DNA of 64,000 nucleotides from Sulfuricaulis sp040901545 (GTDB lineage Bacteria; Pseudomonadota; Gammaproteobacteria; Acidiferrobacterales; Sulfurifustaceae), in assembly GCF_040901545.1 (NCBI RefSeq), contig NZ_JBBDYL010000004.1:62001-126000 (forward strand). Reading direction: 5' to 3'. This document shows, piece by piece, positions 36,076-45,937 of this stretch. Each line of letters opens with the position of its first letter. Positions within the stretch are counted from its first letter, which is position 1. The notes under the pieces were generated by a model that ran no database searches, was not told the DNA's origin, and was given only the letters and a program-made list of their open reading frames with translations. Both the position numbers and the translations under genes were made by a program.

Positions 36076-36910
36076 GCTGGCGGCATTTTTGTGCTTGCTG
36101 CTGGGAGCGACGGTATATGCCGCCCAGGGATTACCGCGTGAAAGCCCGGTGCCTGGCGGCATTGCGATAATTCCGCTGACATCGGACAGTGAACCGCCGC
36201 CGGAGGTACGCTACGAAAATAACCGCGTCATGGTGCTGCGTCATGACGGCAAGTGGCGGGCTGTGGTCGGATTGCCGCTCACCGTGGCGCCCGGTCCGCA
36301 AGTCATCACGACCCACAACAGCCAGGGCATGACTGAAAAACATGCGTTTCTGGTCCACCCCAAGGAATACGCGGAGCAGCGGCTGAAGCTAATGGACCGG
36401 CGCATGGTGGAGCCGACCGAAGCGGATCTGATTCGCATCGCGCGTGAACAAAAACTCGTGCAAAGCCTGTTTCATTCCTGGACGGATGAGTCAATCGCGT
36501 CATTGCAATTCCGGCTTCCGGTACACGGCCGCATCAGCAGTGTCTTTGGATTGCGGCGTTATTTCAATGAACAGCCCCGACTGCCACACAGCGGAATTGA
36601 CATCGCCGCGCCCATCGGTACACCGGTGGTTGCGCCGCTGGATGGAACAGTCATGGAAACCGGGGATTATTTTTTCAACGGAAAAACTGTTTTCATCAAT
36701 CATGGCCAGGGGCTCATCAGCATGCTCAATCACCTGAGCCGCATCACGGTCGAGCGCGGAGTTTATGTCAGGCAGGGCCAAAAATTGGGTGAAGTGGGAA
36801 TGTCCGGTCGCGTCACCGGTCCGCATCTGCACTGGACGATAAGCCTGAACAACAGCCGCATCGACCCGGCGCTTTTTGTCCCCGAAATAACCGGCGGCGG
36901 AAAAAAGTGA
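36065..36910 (+). CDS. Secreted M23 family peptidoglycan endopeptidase
   Basis: 281 residues from a GTG start overlapping xseA by 11 bp. Signal peptide (LAAFLCLLLGATVYA), an N-terminal beta domain, then the LytM/M23 zinc domain with HSGIDIAAP (HxxxD) and the HLHW motif, plus YFNGKTVFINHG and VYVRQGQKLGEVGMSGRVTG. All metal ligands are present, so it should be an active D,D-endopeptidase rather than an EnvC-like activator. Confidence 0.92.
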   Translation: MRTKLAAFLCLLLGATVYAAQGLPRESPVPGGIAIIPLTSDSEPPPEVRYENNRVMVLRHDGKWRAVVGLPLTVAPGPQVITTHNSQGMTEKHAFLVHPKEYAEQRLKLMDRRMVEPTEADLIRIAREQKLVQSLFHSWTDESIASLQFRLPVHGRISSVFGLRRYFNEQPRLPHSGIDIAAPIGTPVVAPLDGTVMETGDYFFNGKTVFINHGQGLISMLNHLSRITVERGVYVRQGQKLGEVGMSGRVTGPHLHWTISLNNSRIDPALFVPEITGGGKK

Positions 36911-36955
36911 CGATTTTCCCTCAATGCATTGAACAACGCCGGTAAATATTTAATT

Positions 36956-39115
36956 TTATTTCCAGAAGCGGATGGTCTTGTCCCGGCCGGCGGAGATGAG
37001 CAAGCTGCTTTCCGGAGAAAAGGCCACGGACTGCACATAATCCTGATGGCCGGTCAGCGTCTGCGCCAGCATCCCGCTGCTGACATCGAATATCTGGATG
37101 GTATTGTCAATAAGTCCCGCGGCCAGCCATCGACTGTCCATTGAAAAAGACAGCGTCAACACGGCCGTGTCATTGGTAATGGTGCGGACATGTGTGGCGC
37201 TGGCCGCATCCCACAGCCGTATCGCCTTTCCGGCATCGCCGGAAGCCAGCCATCTCCCGTTCGGTGAATAGACCACCGACATTACTCTATCGTTATGACC
37301 GACCAGCGTGGTCAAAATCTCGCCGTTTGCCACCTTCCAGATGTGAATGGTTTTGTCTGCACCGCCGGAGGCGAGGAATCTTCCATCGGGAGAGAAGTCA
37401 ATGGAATAGATATCACCCGTATGCCCTTCCAGCGTAAGCACGCGTTTGCCGCCATTCACTTCCCAAACATACACATTTCTATCCTTGCCGGCGGCAGCGA
37501 TAAGCTTTCCGTTGGGGGAAAATGCCACCGTGTATACCGACGTATTCGGCACGCTCAAGGCGCCGCGCGGTGTTCCCGTTTTCGCTTCCCACAATCTTAC
37601 TGTCCCGTCATCGCCCACGGATGCCAGCCACATTCCGTCCGATGAGATCGCCACCGCATTGACCGCGTAACTTTGTTGCAATGTACCCAGGAGCGATCCG
37701 TTATTTGTCTCCCAAAGCCTGATGCTCCGGTCAAGGCTGGCCGATGCAAACCATTTCCCATCCGGTGAAAATGCCAGCGACTGTATCCAGTCCTGATGGC
37801 CGGTGAGTGTATTGTCGAGGTGTGACGGAAATGCGACGCTTTTCGTTGTCGATCCAAGCCGCGGCGCGGGTACGCCAGGCGGCGAGGATTTCTCAACCGG
37901 TTTCAGCGGGGGTTTGATAATTTCCGGCTCAATCCTCGTCGCAACGTTTTTTTCAGAAAATTTTCCCGCCGGCTTGGTATCAATCGCCGAGGTGAGGGTC
38001 AGAAAGTTTCCAAATCCTTTCCACTGGGTAATGATGCCCGACCAATACAGAAAACCTGCCAGCGAGAGGCTGGCCACCATCAAACCCGCCGCCATCCAGG
38101 CCACGGCGGAGGAATGCCCGACTTTTCGTGCTACGGGCTTGGACGCGAACACGCGTTTGCCGCCCCCCATGGACGACGTGCTCCTGAACTTCGCCGGTTG
38201 ACTGACCGCTGCAAGGCGGGTCGAGGCACCTCTTCCCATCAAAGCTTCCTGCAACTCGCGTGCGGTCTGTGGACGGTCGCGAGGATAAACCTGCATGGAC
38301 CAGTCAACGCATTCGAGCACATGACGTTGATAGCTGTTTTTCCCGGCCTTCACCGCCGGCGTGAGCGGGTCTACCTGATATTTGAGGATCGCCTGATAAC
38401 GCTCCAAGGCATCCTCCGGCTTCCTGCCGCTGATACAACGGTACATGGACGCGCCGATAGCGTAGACATCGGTCCAGGGTCCCGGTGTGCCCTTTTCAGG
38501 GTATTGTTCCATGGGCGCGTAACCGTGAGTCAGGGCGACTTTATTCATTTGCGCCGTTCCCCGCCGGGCTGATCCGAAATCAATCAGCATCGGGCTGCCA
38601 TTCTTGCGCAAATAAATGTTTTCCGGCTTGATGTCGAGGTGCAGCATTTCAGCCTGATGCACCGCGTAGAGCCCGTTCAGAATAGGGATAAAAACACGCA
38701 GGATCGTCTGCTCATCAAGGCGTGGTCCGTGGCGCTTGAGATAATCCGAGAGACTGTGTCCCTCCTCGTATTCCATGACCATATAGGCCGTTCCGTTGGC
38801 CTGCAGATAGCGCAAGACCCGTACGATGTTCGAATGCTTGAAGCGGGCCAGCGCCCTGGCTTCCTTGACGAAATTTTTCATGCCAGTCTGAAAATTGCGC
38901 ACCGCCTCGCGGGCAGGGCTGGGCATGACAACGGTTTTGTTGTCCCGGGTAGCGATATCGTGCGGTAGATATTCCTTGATGGCCACCAGCGCGCCCAGCG
39001 ACTTGTCGCGCGCCAGATAAGTGATGCCGAATCCGCCGTGACCCAGAACCGACTCAATAACGTATTCAGCCAGCCGGTGACCCGATCGGAGAGCATTTCT
39101 ATGAAACGCGCCCAT
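36956..39115 (-). CDS. Membrane Ser/Thr protein kinase with WD40 propeller
   Basis: 719 residues. Residues 15-290 are a Hanks-type kinase: glycine loop LGHGGFGITYLA, Lys in VAIKEYLP, catalytic loop HLDIKPENIYL (Leu replaces the Arg of HRD, common in this bacterial subfamily) and DFGSAR. One transmembrane helix at about 340-362 (VAWMAAGLMVASLSLAGFLYW). The C-terminal 290 residues are seven WD40 repeats (each with LAFSPDGKW..AS..D..IRLW), which should sit on the far side of the membrane. Signal and substrates unknown. It converges with the M23 gene, 45 bp apart. Confidence 0.93.
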   Translation of the reverse strand: MGAFHRNALRSGHRLAEYVIESVLGHGGFGITYLARDKSLGALVAIKEYLPHDIATRDNKTVVMPSPAREAVRNFQTGMKNFVKEARALARFKHSNIVRVLRYLQANGTAYMVMEYEEGHSLSDYLKRHGPRLDEQTILRVFIPILNGLYAVHQAEMLHLDIKPENIYLRKNGSPMLIDFGSARRGTAQMNKVALTHGYAPMEQYPEKGTPGPWTDVYAIGASMYRCISGRKPEDALERYQAILKYQVDPLTPAVKAGKNSYQRHVLECVDWSMQVYPRDRPQTARELQEALMGRGASTRLAAVSQPAKFRSTSSMGGGKRVFASKPVARKVGHSSAVAWMAAGLMVASLSLAGFLYWSGIITQWKGFGNFLTLTSAIDTKPAGKFSEKNVATRIEPEIIKPPLKPVEKSSPPGVPAPRLGSTTKSVAFPSHLDNTLTGHQDWIQSLAFSPDGKWFASASLDRSIRLWETNNGSLLGTLQQSYAVNAVAISSDGMWLASVGDDGTVRLWEAKTGTPRGALSVPNTSVYTVAFSPNGKLIAAAGKDRNVYVWEVNGGKRVLTLEGHTGDIYSIDFSPDGRFLASGGADKTIHIWKVANGEILTTLVGHNDRVMSVVYSPNGRWLASGDAGKAIRLWDAASATHVRTITNDTAVLTLSFSMDSRWLAAGLIDNTIQIFDVSSGMLAQTLTGHQDYVQSVAFSPESSLLISAGRDKTIRFWK

Positions 39116-39194
39116 GTAACTGCCTCGCTAGCCCCGAGTTTTGATTCGCCGATATTTTTGCCGCGAATCCACAACATTTGCGTTATGTTTCAAA

Positions 39195-40607
39195 CTACAA
39201 CTGAGTATAGTTCACGCGTTTTGAGCGGGGTTTTGCCGCGGATCGCCGGCGACCTTTCTGGCTGCGGCCGGGTATCTCTTTGTAGGGGTTTTTTTCCTGG
39301 CGGCACTCGATTAACACCGGCGTACCGACAAGCTGAAAGGCCTTACGAAACGCATTGGCGAGATAACGCCGATAAGACTGGGAAAGCGAGGCGACCTGAT
39401 TCCCGTGTATGACAATCCGGGGAGGGTTTCTGCCTCCCTGGTGGGCGTATTTGGGGCGCGCGCGCCGACCATGCATCCGGGGTGGCGGATTGGCCGTCAC
39501 GGCCTCGTGGAGGACACGATTTAGCTTGGGGGTAGTCAGGGTACGTTTGGCTGACTCGTAAGCCTCGTCCACGGACGGGAACAGCCTGGCCACATTTGTC
39601 CCCGCGCGTGCTGAAATATAGTGGAGCCGGGCGAACTCGAGAAACGGCAATTTGCGTTCGATTTTGCGTTTGGCCCACGTTCGCTCGGATTTCTCGACGG
39701 CATCCCACTTGTTTGCGGCCACCACCAGCGCACGTCCCGCGTGTAGCGCATAACCGGCCAGCGAGGCGTCCTGGTCGGACACACCAGACTGGGCATCAAT
39801 TACCAGAATCGCGACATTCGACTCATCGATGGCTTGAAGTGCCTTGAGCACGGAAAATTTCTCCAAGGGCGCTACTATTCGGGCACGGCGCCGGACGCCG
39901 GCGGTGTCGATCAGCAGATAGTGCCGACCATGGCGCTCGAGCGGAACATGAATACTGTCACGGGTGGTGCCTGGCAATTCGCCGACCACCACCCGCTGCT
40001 CGCCCAGCAGTGCATTAACGAGCGTGGACTTACCCGCGTTTGGCTTTCCAATTATGGCAATCCGCGGCATGTCCTCGGCCGGGGCGATTTCCTCCGTAAT
40101 CGGCAAGGTAGCCAATACACGCCGGGTCAATTCAGACACGCCGTCACCGTGCGCGGCGGAAACGGCCACGGGCTCGCCCAGGCCCAATTCGTAAAAATCC
40201 GCTGCCACCGTTGCGGGATCGAGCCCTTCGGATTTATTTACGGCGAGCCACAACGGCTTACCTCGTTTTCGTAAATCGGCGGCAAGTTCGCGATCAGCGG
40301 GATGGATGCCCTCTCGTCCATCGACCAGAAGAATCACCGTGTCCGCTTCAGCCAGTGCCACGCGCACCTGGGATGCGACATGCATGGCCAGATCATCGCC
40401 CGGTTTGACGCTCTGCATTCCATCGACGATTCCACCGGTATCCACAACGAAGTAAGGTCTGTCGCCAATTCGTCCATCACCGTACTGACGATCGCGTGTC
40501 AGTCCAGGCGCATCGGCCACCAGTGCCGCGCGACTGCGCGTCATCCGGTTGAAAAGTGTGGATTTTCCGACGTTAGGCCGGCCTACCAGGACAACAACGG
40601 GTTTCAT
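39195..40607 (-). CDS. der: Ribosome biogenesis GTPase Der
   Basis: 470 residues. Two G domains in tandem: G1 motifs GRPNVGKST (residue 8) and GKPNAGKST (about 190), with DTGG/DTAG, NKSE and NKWD motifs. A C-terminal KH-like domain ends in a basic tail (KGRRRSAAKPRSKRVN). Acts in 50S subunit maturation. Downstream of bamB in the usual gammaproteobacterial order. Confidence 0.96.
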   Translation of the reverse strand: MKPVVVLVGRPNVGKSTLFNRMTRSRAALVADAPGLTRDRQYGDGRIGDRPYFVVDTGGIVDGMQSVKPGDDLAMHVASQVRVALAEADTVILLVDGREGIHPADRELAADLRKRGKPLWLAVNKSEGLDPATVAADFYELGLGEPVAVSAAHGDGVSELTRRVLATLPITEEIAPAEDMPRIAIIGKPNAGKSTLVNALLGEQRVVVGELPGTTRDSIHVPLERHGRHYLLIDTAGVRRRARIVAPLEKFSVLKALQAIDESNVAILVIDAQSGVSDQDASLAGYALHAGRALVVAANKWDAVEKSERTWAKRKIERKLPFLEFARLHYISARAGTNVARLFPSVDEAYESAKRTLTTPKLNRVLHEAVTANPPPRMHGRRARPKYAHQGGRNPPRIVIHGNQVASLSQSYRRYLANAFRKAFQLVGTPVLIECRQEKNPYKEIPGRSQKGRRRSAAKPRSKRVNYTQL

Positions 40608-40686
40608 CGGTGCTTAGATTATATTCGGCGTCTTCACCGCAGAAGTAACGAACCAATACTTGATATCTCGATGCCTCGGCGATCAG

Positions 40687-40702
40687 GTAGCAAGTTTGCT
40701 AC
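40687..40702. repeat. GTAGCAA palindrome at the bamB stop
   Basis: GTAGCAAGTTTGCTAC: perfect 7-bp arms, loop GT. It contains the bamB stop codon and uses the same heptamer as the guaB-guaA array. Possibly a minimal member of that repeat family. Confidence 0.7.
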
Positions 40703-41841
40703 TTCTTCTCAAGCTGCAGCGCGGCAAGTGTTCCCGACTGGCTGCTGACATAAAGCGTATCGTCGCGAACCAGAGGCTGGGACCGGATAGCGTTATTGGC
40801 AACACGATAGCGTGCGACAAAATGTCCGTCGTCGGCTGACAACCAGTGTACATAGCCTTCCAGGTCACCGACGGCAATCTGGCCATCGATATGACGGGGT
40901 GCATTCAGTAGACGCGCGCGCAGCTGTTCCTGCTTCCAGACGCTGGCGCCGGTACGCAGGTCGAGCGCAATTACGTTACCCTGGACGTCCGTGAGATAGA
41001 GATTGGAAGAATCGGTATCCATTCCCGAATACGTGGACATATCTCGCGACCACAAAATCCGGCCGGTTTGCACATCCAAGGCAATGACCTTACCCTGATA
41101 GCTGGCCGCATAAACGACGTTGCGCACCAGCAGCGGTGAAACATCCACATCCACCAGGCGTTCGATCTCGTTACGTCCGCGCGGTTGAGTTACAGCCATG
41201 TCCCACAGGAGTTTTCCGTCCTGAATCTGGACAGCAACCAATTTACCGCTGGCAAATCCTGAAAACACCACGTTATCGGTTGCCACCGGTGTGGCAGTAC
41301 CGTGAAGGCTAAGCGGCGGTTCGGCGCGTGCGTAGACCCATAATTTTTTTCCGTCAACCGCCGATAATCCGGTAAGCTTTCCATCCACCGACTGTACCAC
41401 GACCACTCCGGCGTAAATGGCGGCGGGCGACAGCACCTGACTGGGAAGATTGCCGGTCCATATTTTTTTACCGTTCGCCCCATCAAGGGCGACGACGTGG
41501 CCTTTTTTACTGGCAACAACGACAATTCCACTGCCGGCCGCCACGGCCCCCGTTATCGGCAGATCCACGCCTGTTTCCCACGATTTACGCCCGTTGTCGG
41601 CAGTGAAGGCGGTGACGTTACCCTTGGGATCGGAGGTGTAAATCACGCCGCCTTCGATTGCCGGAGACAGGGTGACGGCGCGATCGACGGCGCTTGCCCC
41701 GCTGGAAGCACTCCATAGCAATTTCACCCGTCTTTCAGCCGGAAAATCGAGAAGTTTCGCCGGTTCTTCACGAACCGACCTGCCCCCACCACAGCCGGTG
41801 ACCAACAGGACGGCCATGAAAAGAATCAATTTTTTATTCAT
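40699..41841 (-). CDS. bamB: Outer-membrane assembly lipoprotein BamB
   Basis: 380 residues. Lipoprotein signal (FMAVLLVTGCGGG, Cys 17) and an eight-bladed PQQ-type beta-propeller with repeats such as VVVQSVDGKLTGLSAVDGKKLW and VIALDVQTGRILWSRD. Part of the BAM complex inserting outer-membrane proteins. Start overlaps the yfgM stop by 4 bp. Confidence 0.95.
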   Translation of the reverse strand: MNKKLILFMAVLLVTGCGGGRSVREEPAKLLDFPAERRVKLLWSASSGASAVDRAVTLSPAIEGGVIYTSDPKGNVTAFTADNGRKSWETGVDLPITGAVAAGSGIVVVASKKGHVVALDGANGKKIWTGNLPSQVLSPAAIYAGVVVVQSVDGKLTGLSAVDGKKLWVYARAEPPLSLHGTATPVATDNVVFSGFASGKLVAVQIQDGKLLWDMAVTQPRGRNEIERLVDVDVSPLLVRNVVYAASYQGKVIALDVQTGRILWSRDMSTYSGMDTDSSNLYLTDVQGNVIALDLRTGASVWKQEQLRARLLNAPRHIDGQIAVGDLEGYVHWLSADDGHFVARYRVANNAIRSQPLVRDDTLYVSSQSGTLAALQLEKK

Positions 41842-42476
41842 GGAGCTTTATCCGGTCCCAGATCGTCAAGTTTGATATTCAGAATTTGGGCATAAGGCGA
41901 ACCGGGTGGAAGAGATCTCAGCGCTTCACGAAAGGCCGCGCGCGCGCGGTTTTTTTCGCCTTGCGCGAGGTAAATATCGCCGCGTAATTCCTCATACTCG
42001 CTTTTAAAACCACCTTCGCCATTCACGTTAAGCAGCGCCAGCGCAGCATCTTTTTCGCCGTCGCCAAAATACAGGCGCGCCAGGCGCAAACGCGCTGCAT
42101 GCGCCACCGCCTCATCCTCGGCATGGTCCACCACCCATTGCAATTGCCGGCGTGCGGCAGACTTATCGCCGGCCTCAAAATCCAGGCGCGCAAGCATCAG
42201 TCCGGCCAAACCGGCATAAGGCGTGGAAGCATATTCCGTTACCAGCTTTGAACCGGATTTACGCGCTGCGTCCTTGCTCTTCAGGTTGAATTCCTGCAAC
42301 AGTTGCTCATAAAGGACCGAGGCCTGATCCAGGCGCTGTTCGGTGTATTGGTTCCAATAGCGAACGCCGACAAGAATGGCGGCACCCAAGGCAATTCCAA
42401 ATATCAGGGAGTTGCCATACTCTTTCCACCACGATTTGAGTTTTTCCAGTTCTTCCTGATCAGCGTAAGCACTCAA
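41838..42476 (-). CDS. yfgM: YfgM-like tetratricopeptide membrane protein
   Basis: 212 residues. A short cytoplasmic N-terminus (QEELEKLKSWWKEYGN), one transmembrane helix (LIFGIALGAAILVGVRYW) and a periplasmic TPR region (YAGLAGLMLARLDFEAGDKS and following). YfgM associates with PpiD and SecYEG. Overlaps hisS and bamB by 4 bp each (ATGA). Confidence 0.92.
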   Translation of the reverse strand: MSAYADQEELEKLKSWWKEYGNSLIFGIALGAAILVGVRYWNQYTEQRLDQASVLYEQLLQEFNLKSKDAARKSGSKLVTEYASTPYAGLAGLMLARLDFEAGDKSAARRQLQWVVDHAEDEAVAHAARLRLARLYFGDGEKDAALALLNVNGEGGFKSEYEELRGDIYLAQGEKNRARAAFREALRSLPPGSPYAQILNIKLDDLGPDKAP

Positions 42477-43753
42477 GTTTTCGATCTCCTGCCTAGTTTC
42501 TCATGCAGATATTCAACCAGCTTTTCCTGCGATACGGACGACTGTGCGCCACCGTCCCGAAGATCCTTGACGGAGACGGAACGATTACGGATTTCCTCGT
42601 CACCGAGCAGTAACGCAAAACGCGCGCCGCGCCGATCAGCCCGCTTGAGCTGTGCCTTGAGACCGCCGCCACCGCAATGACATTCGATATGCAATTCAGC
42701 GTCACGCAGCCGCTCTGAAAGCATCAGGCCGTGTTTTTGCGCTGCTTCCCCCAGAAGGATCATGTAAGCATGCGGGTGCTTTGTTCGAACTCCATCGGAA
42801 TGCAACGCCAGAAGATCGGCCAGTCGTTCCATGCCCAGGGCAAACCCCGATGCCGGAGTCGGTTTACCGCCCAGATGTTCCACCAATCTATCATATCTCC
42901 CGCCGGCGCAGACCGTCGACTGCGCGCCCAGACGGTCCGTGGTCCATTCAAAGACGGTGCGGGTATAGTAGTCGAGTCCGCGTACCATGGCATGATTGAT
43001 CGCATAGCTGATCCCGGCCTGTTTGAGATAATCGCCAAACATTTCAAAATGCCGGAGTGAAGGTTCGTCCAGATAATCCAGGATGCTGGGCGCACCGGAG
43101 ATTATCTTTTGCATTGCAGGATTTTTACTGTCAAGAATGCGCAGCGGATTTTTTTCCAGGCGCCTCAGACTGTCATCATCCAGTCTGCTTTTTAGCTGCT
43201 TGAGATAATTTACCAGCTCACCACGGTAAACTTTACGTGATTCGTCAGTGCCGAGAGAATTCAATTGCAGCGTGAGCCCGTTCAGACCCAGATTACGCCA
43301 CAGGCGGGCACAGATCAGGATCAGTTCTGCGTCGATATCCGGGCTATCGACACCGAATGTCTCAACCCCGATCTGGTGAAACTGTCGATAGCGGCCTTTT
43401 TGCGGGCGTTCATGGCGAAACATGGGGCCGGCGTACCACAAACGCTGAATCTGGTTATGCAAGAACCCGTTCTCGATTCCAGCGCGGACAACCCCCGCGG
43501 TGCCCTCGGGCCGCAACGTGAGGTTATCCCCGCTGCGATCCTCGAAACTGTACATCTCTTTTTCTACTATATCTGTCTCGCTGCCGATGGAGCGCGCAAA
43601 CAGTTCTGATTTTTCCAGCACCGGAAGGCGGATTTCGCGATACCCGTAGGCCGACAGAACATCCCGTGTCACGGATTCTATATACTGCCAGCGCTCCACG
43701 ACATCCGGCAGCAGATCATTCATGCCCCGTACGGCCTGTATGGCCTTGCGCAA
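42473..43753 (-). CDS. hisS: Histidyl-tRNA synthetase
   Basis: 426 residues from a TTG start at 43753 (LRKAIQAVRGMNDLLPD). A GAGG ribosome binding site lies 8 nt upstream, overlapping the ispG stop. The frame continues upstream inside ispG but does not look like HisRS there. Class II motifs: motif 2 MFRHERPQKGRYRQFHQ, HisA motif VRGLDYYTRTVFEW and motif 3 GGRYDRLVEHLGG...GFALGMERL, with a C-terminal anticodon domain. Confidence 0.95.
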   Translation of the reverse strand: MRKAIQAVRGMNDLLPDVVERWQYIESVTRDVLSAYGYREIRLPVLEKSELFARSIGSETDIVEKEMYSFEDRSGDNLTLRPEGTAGVVRAGIENGFLHNQIQRLWYAGPMFRHERPQKGRYRQFHQIGVETFGVDSPDIDAELILICARLWRNLGLNGLTLQLNSLGTDESRKVYRGELVNYLKQLKSRLDDDSLRRLEKNPLRILDSKNPAMQKIISGAPSILDYLDEPSLRHFEMFGDYLKQAGISYAINHAMVRGLDYYTRTVFEWTTDRLGAQSTVCAGGRYDRLVEHLGGKPTPASGFALGMERLADLLALHSDGVRTKHPHAYMILLGEAAQKHGLMLSERLRDAELHIECHCGGGGLKAQLKRADRRGARFALLLGDEEIRNRSVSVKDLRDGGAQSSVSQEKLVEYLHEKLGRRSKT

Positions 43754-43763
43754 TGGATTGTCC

Positions 43764-44903
43764 TCAACCGGTCTGCTTGATGGGAAATACCTTCTTGTCC
43801 GGTGTGGCGTCGCCGTTTCCCTCCACCCGGCGCCGTTGCAATTCAGCACGGATTACGCGTTCGATCTCATCCGCCAGTTGCTCATTATTGATTTTGTGAT
43901 CGGGTTTGCCATTGATATAGAGCAGACTCGGGTTTCCGCCCGCCAGCCCGACATGCGCCGCCCTGGCCTCTCCCGGGCCGTTCACGCAGCAGCCGATCAC
44001 GGCGACATCAAGCGGTTCCTTGATGTCTTCCAGACGCTGTTCCAGATCGTTCACCGTGGCGATAACGTTGAATTCCTGGCGCGAGCAGGACGGGCAGGCA
44101 ATGAGGTTAATGCCCTTGTTGCGTACATGCAGGGCCTTCAGTATGTCGAACCCCACGCGCACCTCTTCCACCGGATCGGCCGCCAGCGAGACGCGGACGG
44201 TGTCACCGATGCCATCGGCCAGAAGCAACCCCAAGCCTATGGCTGATTTCACGGCGCCGGAGCGGAATCCCCCCGCCTCGGTAATCCCCAAATGGAGGGG
44301 TTGTTCGATCAAAGTGGCGAGCTTGCGATAGGCCGCCACCGCCATGAAAACATCGGAGGCCTTTACGCTTACTTTAAAATCGTGGAAGTCGAGCTTATCG
44401 AGATAATCGATATGACGTTGCGCAGATTCAACAAGTGAATCGGCTGTCGGCTCGCCATATTTTTTCTGCAAATCTTTCTCGAGCGAACCGGCATTCACAC
44501 CGACCCTCAACGGAATGCCGCGAGCGCGCGCGGCGTCCACCACGGCGCGTACCCGGTCTTGACGGCCTATATTCCCCGGATTGATGCGCAGGCAATCGGC
44601 GCCCAGATCGGCCACGCGCAATGCGATTTTGTAATCGAAGTGGATGTCCGCCACCAACGGAACCGATACCTGCTGTTTGATTTTCCCAAACGCCTCGGCG
44701 GCATCCATGGTCGGGACGGACACGCGCACGATGTCGGCACCGGCGTTCTCCAGGGCGTCGATCTGGGCCACGGTCGCCGCCACGTCGGTGGTCTCCGTGT
44801 TGGTCATGCTCTGGACGCTGATTGGCGCATCGCCTCCTATGGCGACGTTTCCAACCATAATCCGCCGGCTTTTCCGCCGCTTGATGGGGTTTTCACCAAA
44901 CAT
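43764..44903 (-). CDS. ispG: 4-hydroxy-3-methylbut-2-enyl diphosphate synthase
   Basis: 379 residues from the ATG at 44903, in a TGATG junction with rodZ. Iron-sulfur enzyme of the MEP isoprenoid pathway. Landmarks: VGNVAIGGDAPISVQSMTNT, LRINPGNIG, and [4Fe-4S] ligands in LIACPSCSR and CCVNGPGEA. Eight bases or so separate it from the hisS ribosome binding site region. Confidence 0.96.
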   Translation of the reverse strand: MFGENPIKRRKSRRIMVGNVAIGGDAPISVQSMTNTETTDVAATVAQIDALENAGADIVRVSVPTMDAAEAFGKIKQQVSVPLVADIHFDYKIALRVADLGADCLRINPGNIGRQDRVRAVVDAARARGIPLRVGVNAGSLEKDLQKKYGEPTADSLVESAQRHIDYLDKLDFHDFKVSVKASDVFMAVAAYRKLATLIEQPLHLGITEAGGFRSGAVKSAIGLGLLLADGIGDTVRVSLAADPVEEVRVGFDILKALHVRNKGINLIACPSCSRQEFNVIATVNDLEQRLEDIKEPLDVAVIGCCVNGPGEARAAHVGLAGGNPSLLYINGKPDHKINNEQLADEIERVIRAELQRRRVEGNGDATPDKKVFPIKQTG

Positions 44904-45934
44904 CAATTCACCGTTGCGTTCTCGCCAACCGTAAATCGCGCGATGCGGCCGCGCCGATAACGGCTGAAATCGAAGTTTTGTCCATTGAATTCTACCCGGA
45001 CTCCGTCCGCATTGCCGAGAAAAATCATGAAAGGGGCCACGCCCTCAATGGCTATGTTGCGCCCTGCCGGTATGTTTTCATACAGCAGCTTGTTGTCCCG
45101 GGCATCGCGAATGTCGGCCCAGGATTCCTCGCTGGCCCGCAGCACCAGTTTTGATCGGGAAACTCCGGGTGGAATATCCGCTTCCCGTCGCGTACGCGTG
45201 ATCGCGCGGTCAGTGACTTCCGGGATCAGTGACGCTACCGGCCTGGGGCCATCGGCCGGAGCAACACCAGGGCTGCTGCCCGATGCAGCAGACCGGTTGT
45301 CGGACGATGCGGATCTCACCGGCGTGAGCTGTCTCGTCGGGTCCGATCCCTGTTCTGCGCTTGAGCCCGTCATAGTCGCCGGGGATGAAGCGGTTATCGG
45401 CGGGGTGTCGCCACCGGGAGGCGGTGCCGAGGCGCGTTTGGGCGCACCCGGCCGGCTTTCCGGTTCAGCAGTGATCGCTCGGCTTTCCTGGGATGACAAC
45501 AACGTTGCACGGTCAAGCGATGCTCCATCACTGCGCCACCAAAGGTAAACCAGCCCCAACACGATTATCACTAATACCATCGTGGCTGCTTTGACAAGAC
45601 GATTAGCGCTTGTCATTTGCGGTGTCGGCATCGACATGCGCGGAAAGATCGGTTTGGACGAAATCGCGAGATTATTGTATGACTCGAGTACCTTCTCCGG
45701 TGATAATCCGAGCAGCTGGGCATAATTGCGCAGGTATCCGCGAATATAGGTCGCGCCTGGCAGATTCTTATAATCGTCCTTCTCAAGGGCGACGATCTGT
45801 TTCGCCGACAAGTGCAGGATCTGCGCGACATCTTCCGGCGCCAATCGCAAATCCTTGCGGGCCTGATGCAGCAGGCGTCCGGGCCCGGCGGGCTGCTCTG
45901 TTGCTTGCGGTTTGGCAGAATTGTTTTTTTCCAT
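44903..45934 (-). CDS. rodZ: Cytoskeletal morphogenesis protein RodZ
   Basis: 343 residues. N-terminal helix-turn-helix (LRLAPEDVAQILHLSAKQIV, then YIRGYLRNYAQLLGL), one transmembrane helix (AATMVLVIIVLGLVYLWW), a Pro/Ser-rich linker and a C-terminal DUF4115 beta domain (ESWADIRDARDNKLLYEN). Links MreB to the membrane. Three bases upstream lies the pilW stop. Confidence 0.93.
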   Translation of the reverse strand: MEKNNSAKPQATEQPAGPGRLLHQARKDLRLAPEDVAQILHLSAKQIVALEKDDYKNLPGATYIRGYLRNYAQLLGLSPEKVLESYNNLAISSKPIFPRMSMPTPQMTSANRLVKAATMVLVIIVLGLVYLWWRSDGASLDRATLLSSQESRAITAEPESRPGAPKRASAPPPGGDTPPITASSPATMTGSSAEQGSDPTRQLTPVRSASSDNRSAASGSSPGVAPADGPRPVASLIPEVTDRAITRTRREADIPPGVSRSKLVLRASEESWADIRDARDNKLLYENIPAGRNIAIEGVAPFMIFLGNADGVRVEFNGQNFDFSRYRRGRIARFTVGENATVN

Positions 45935-45937
45935 TTG

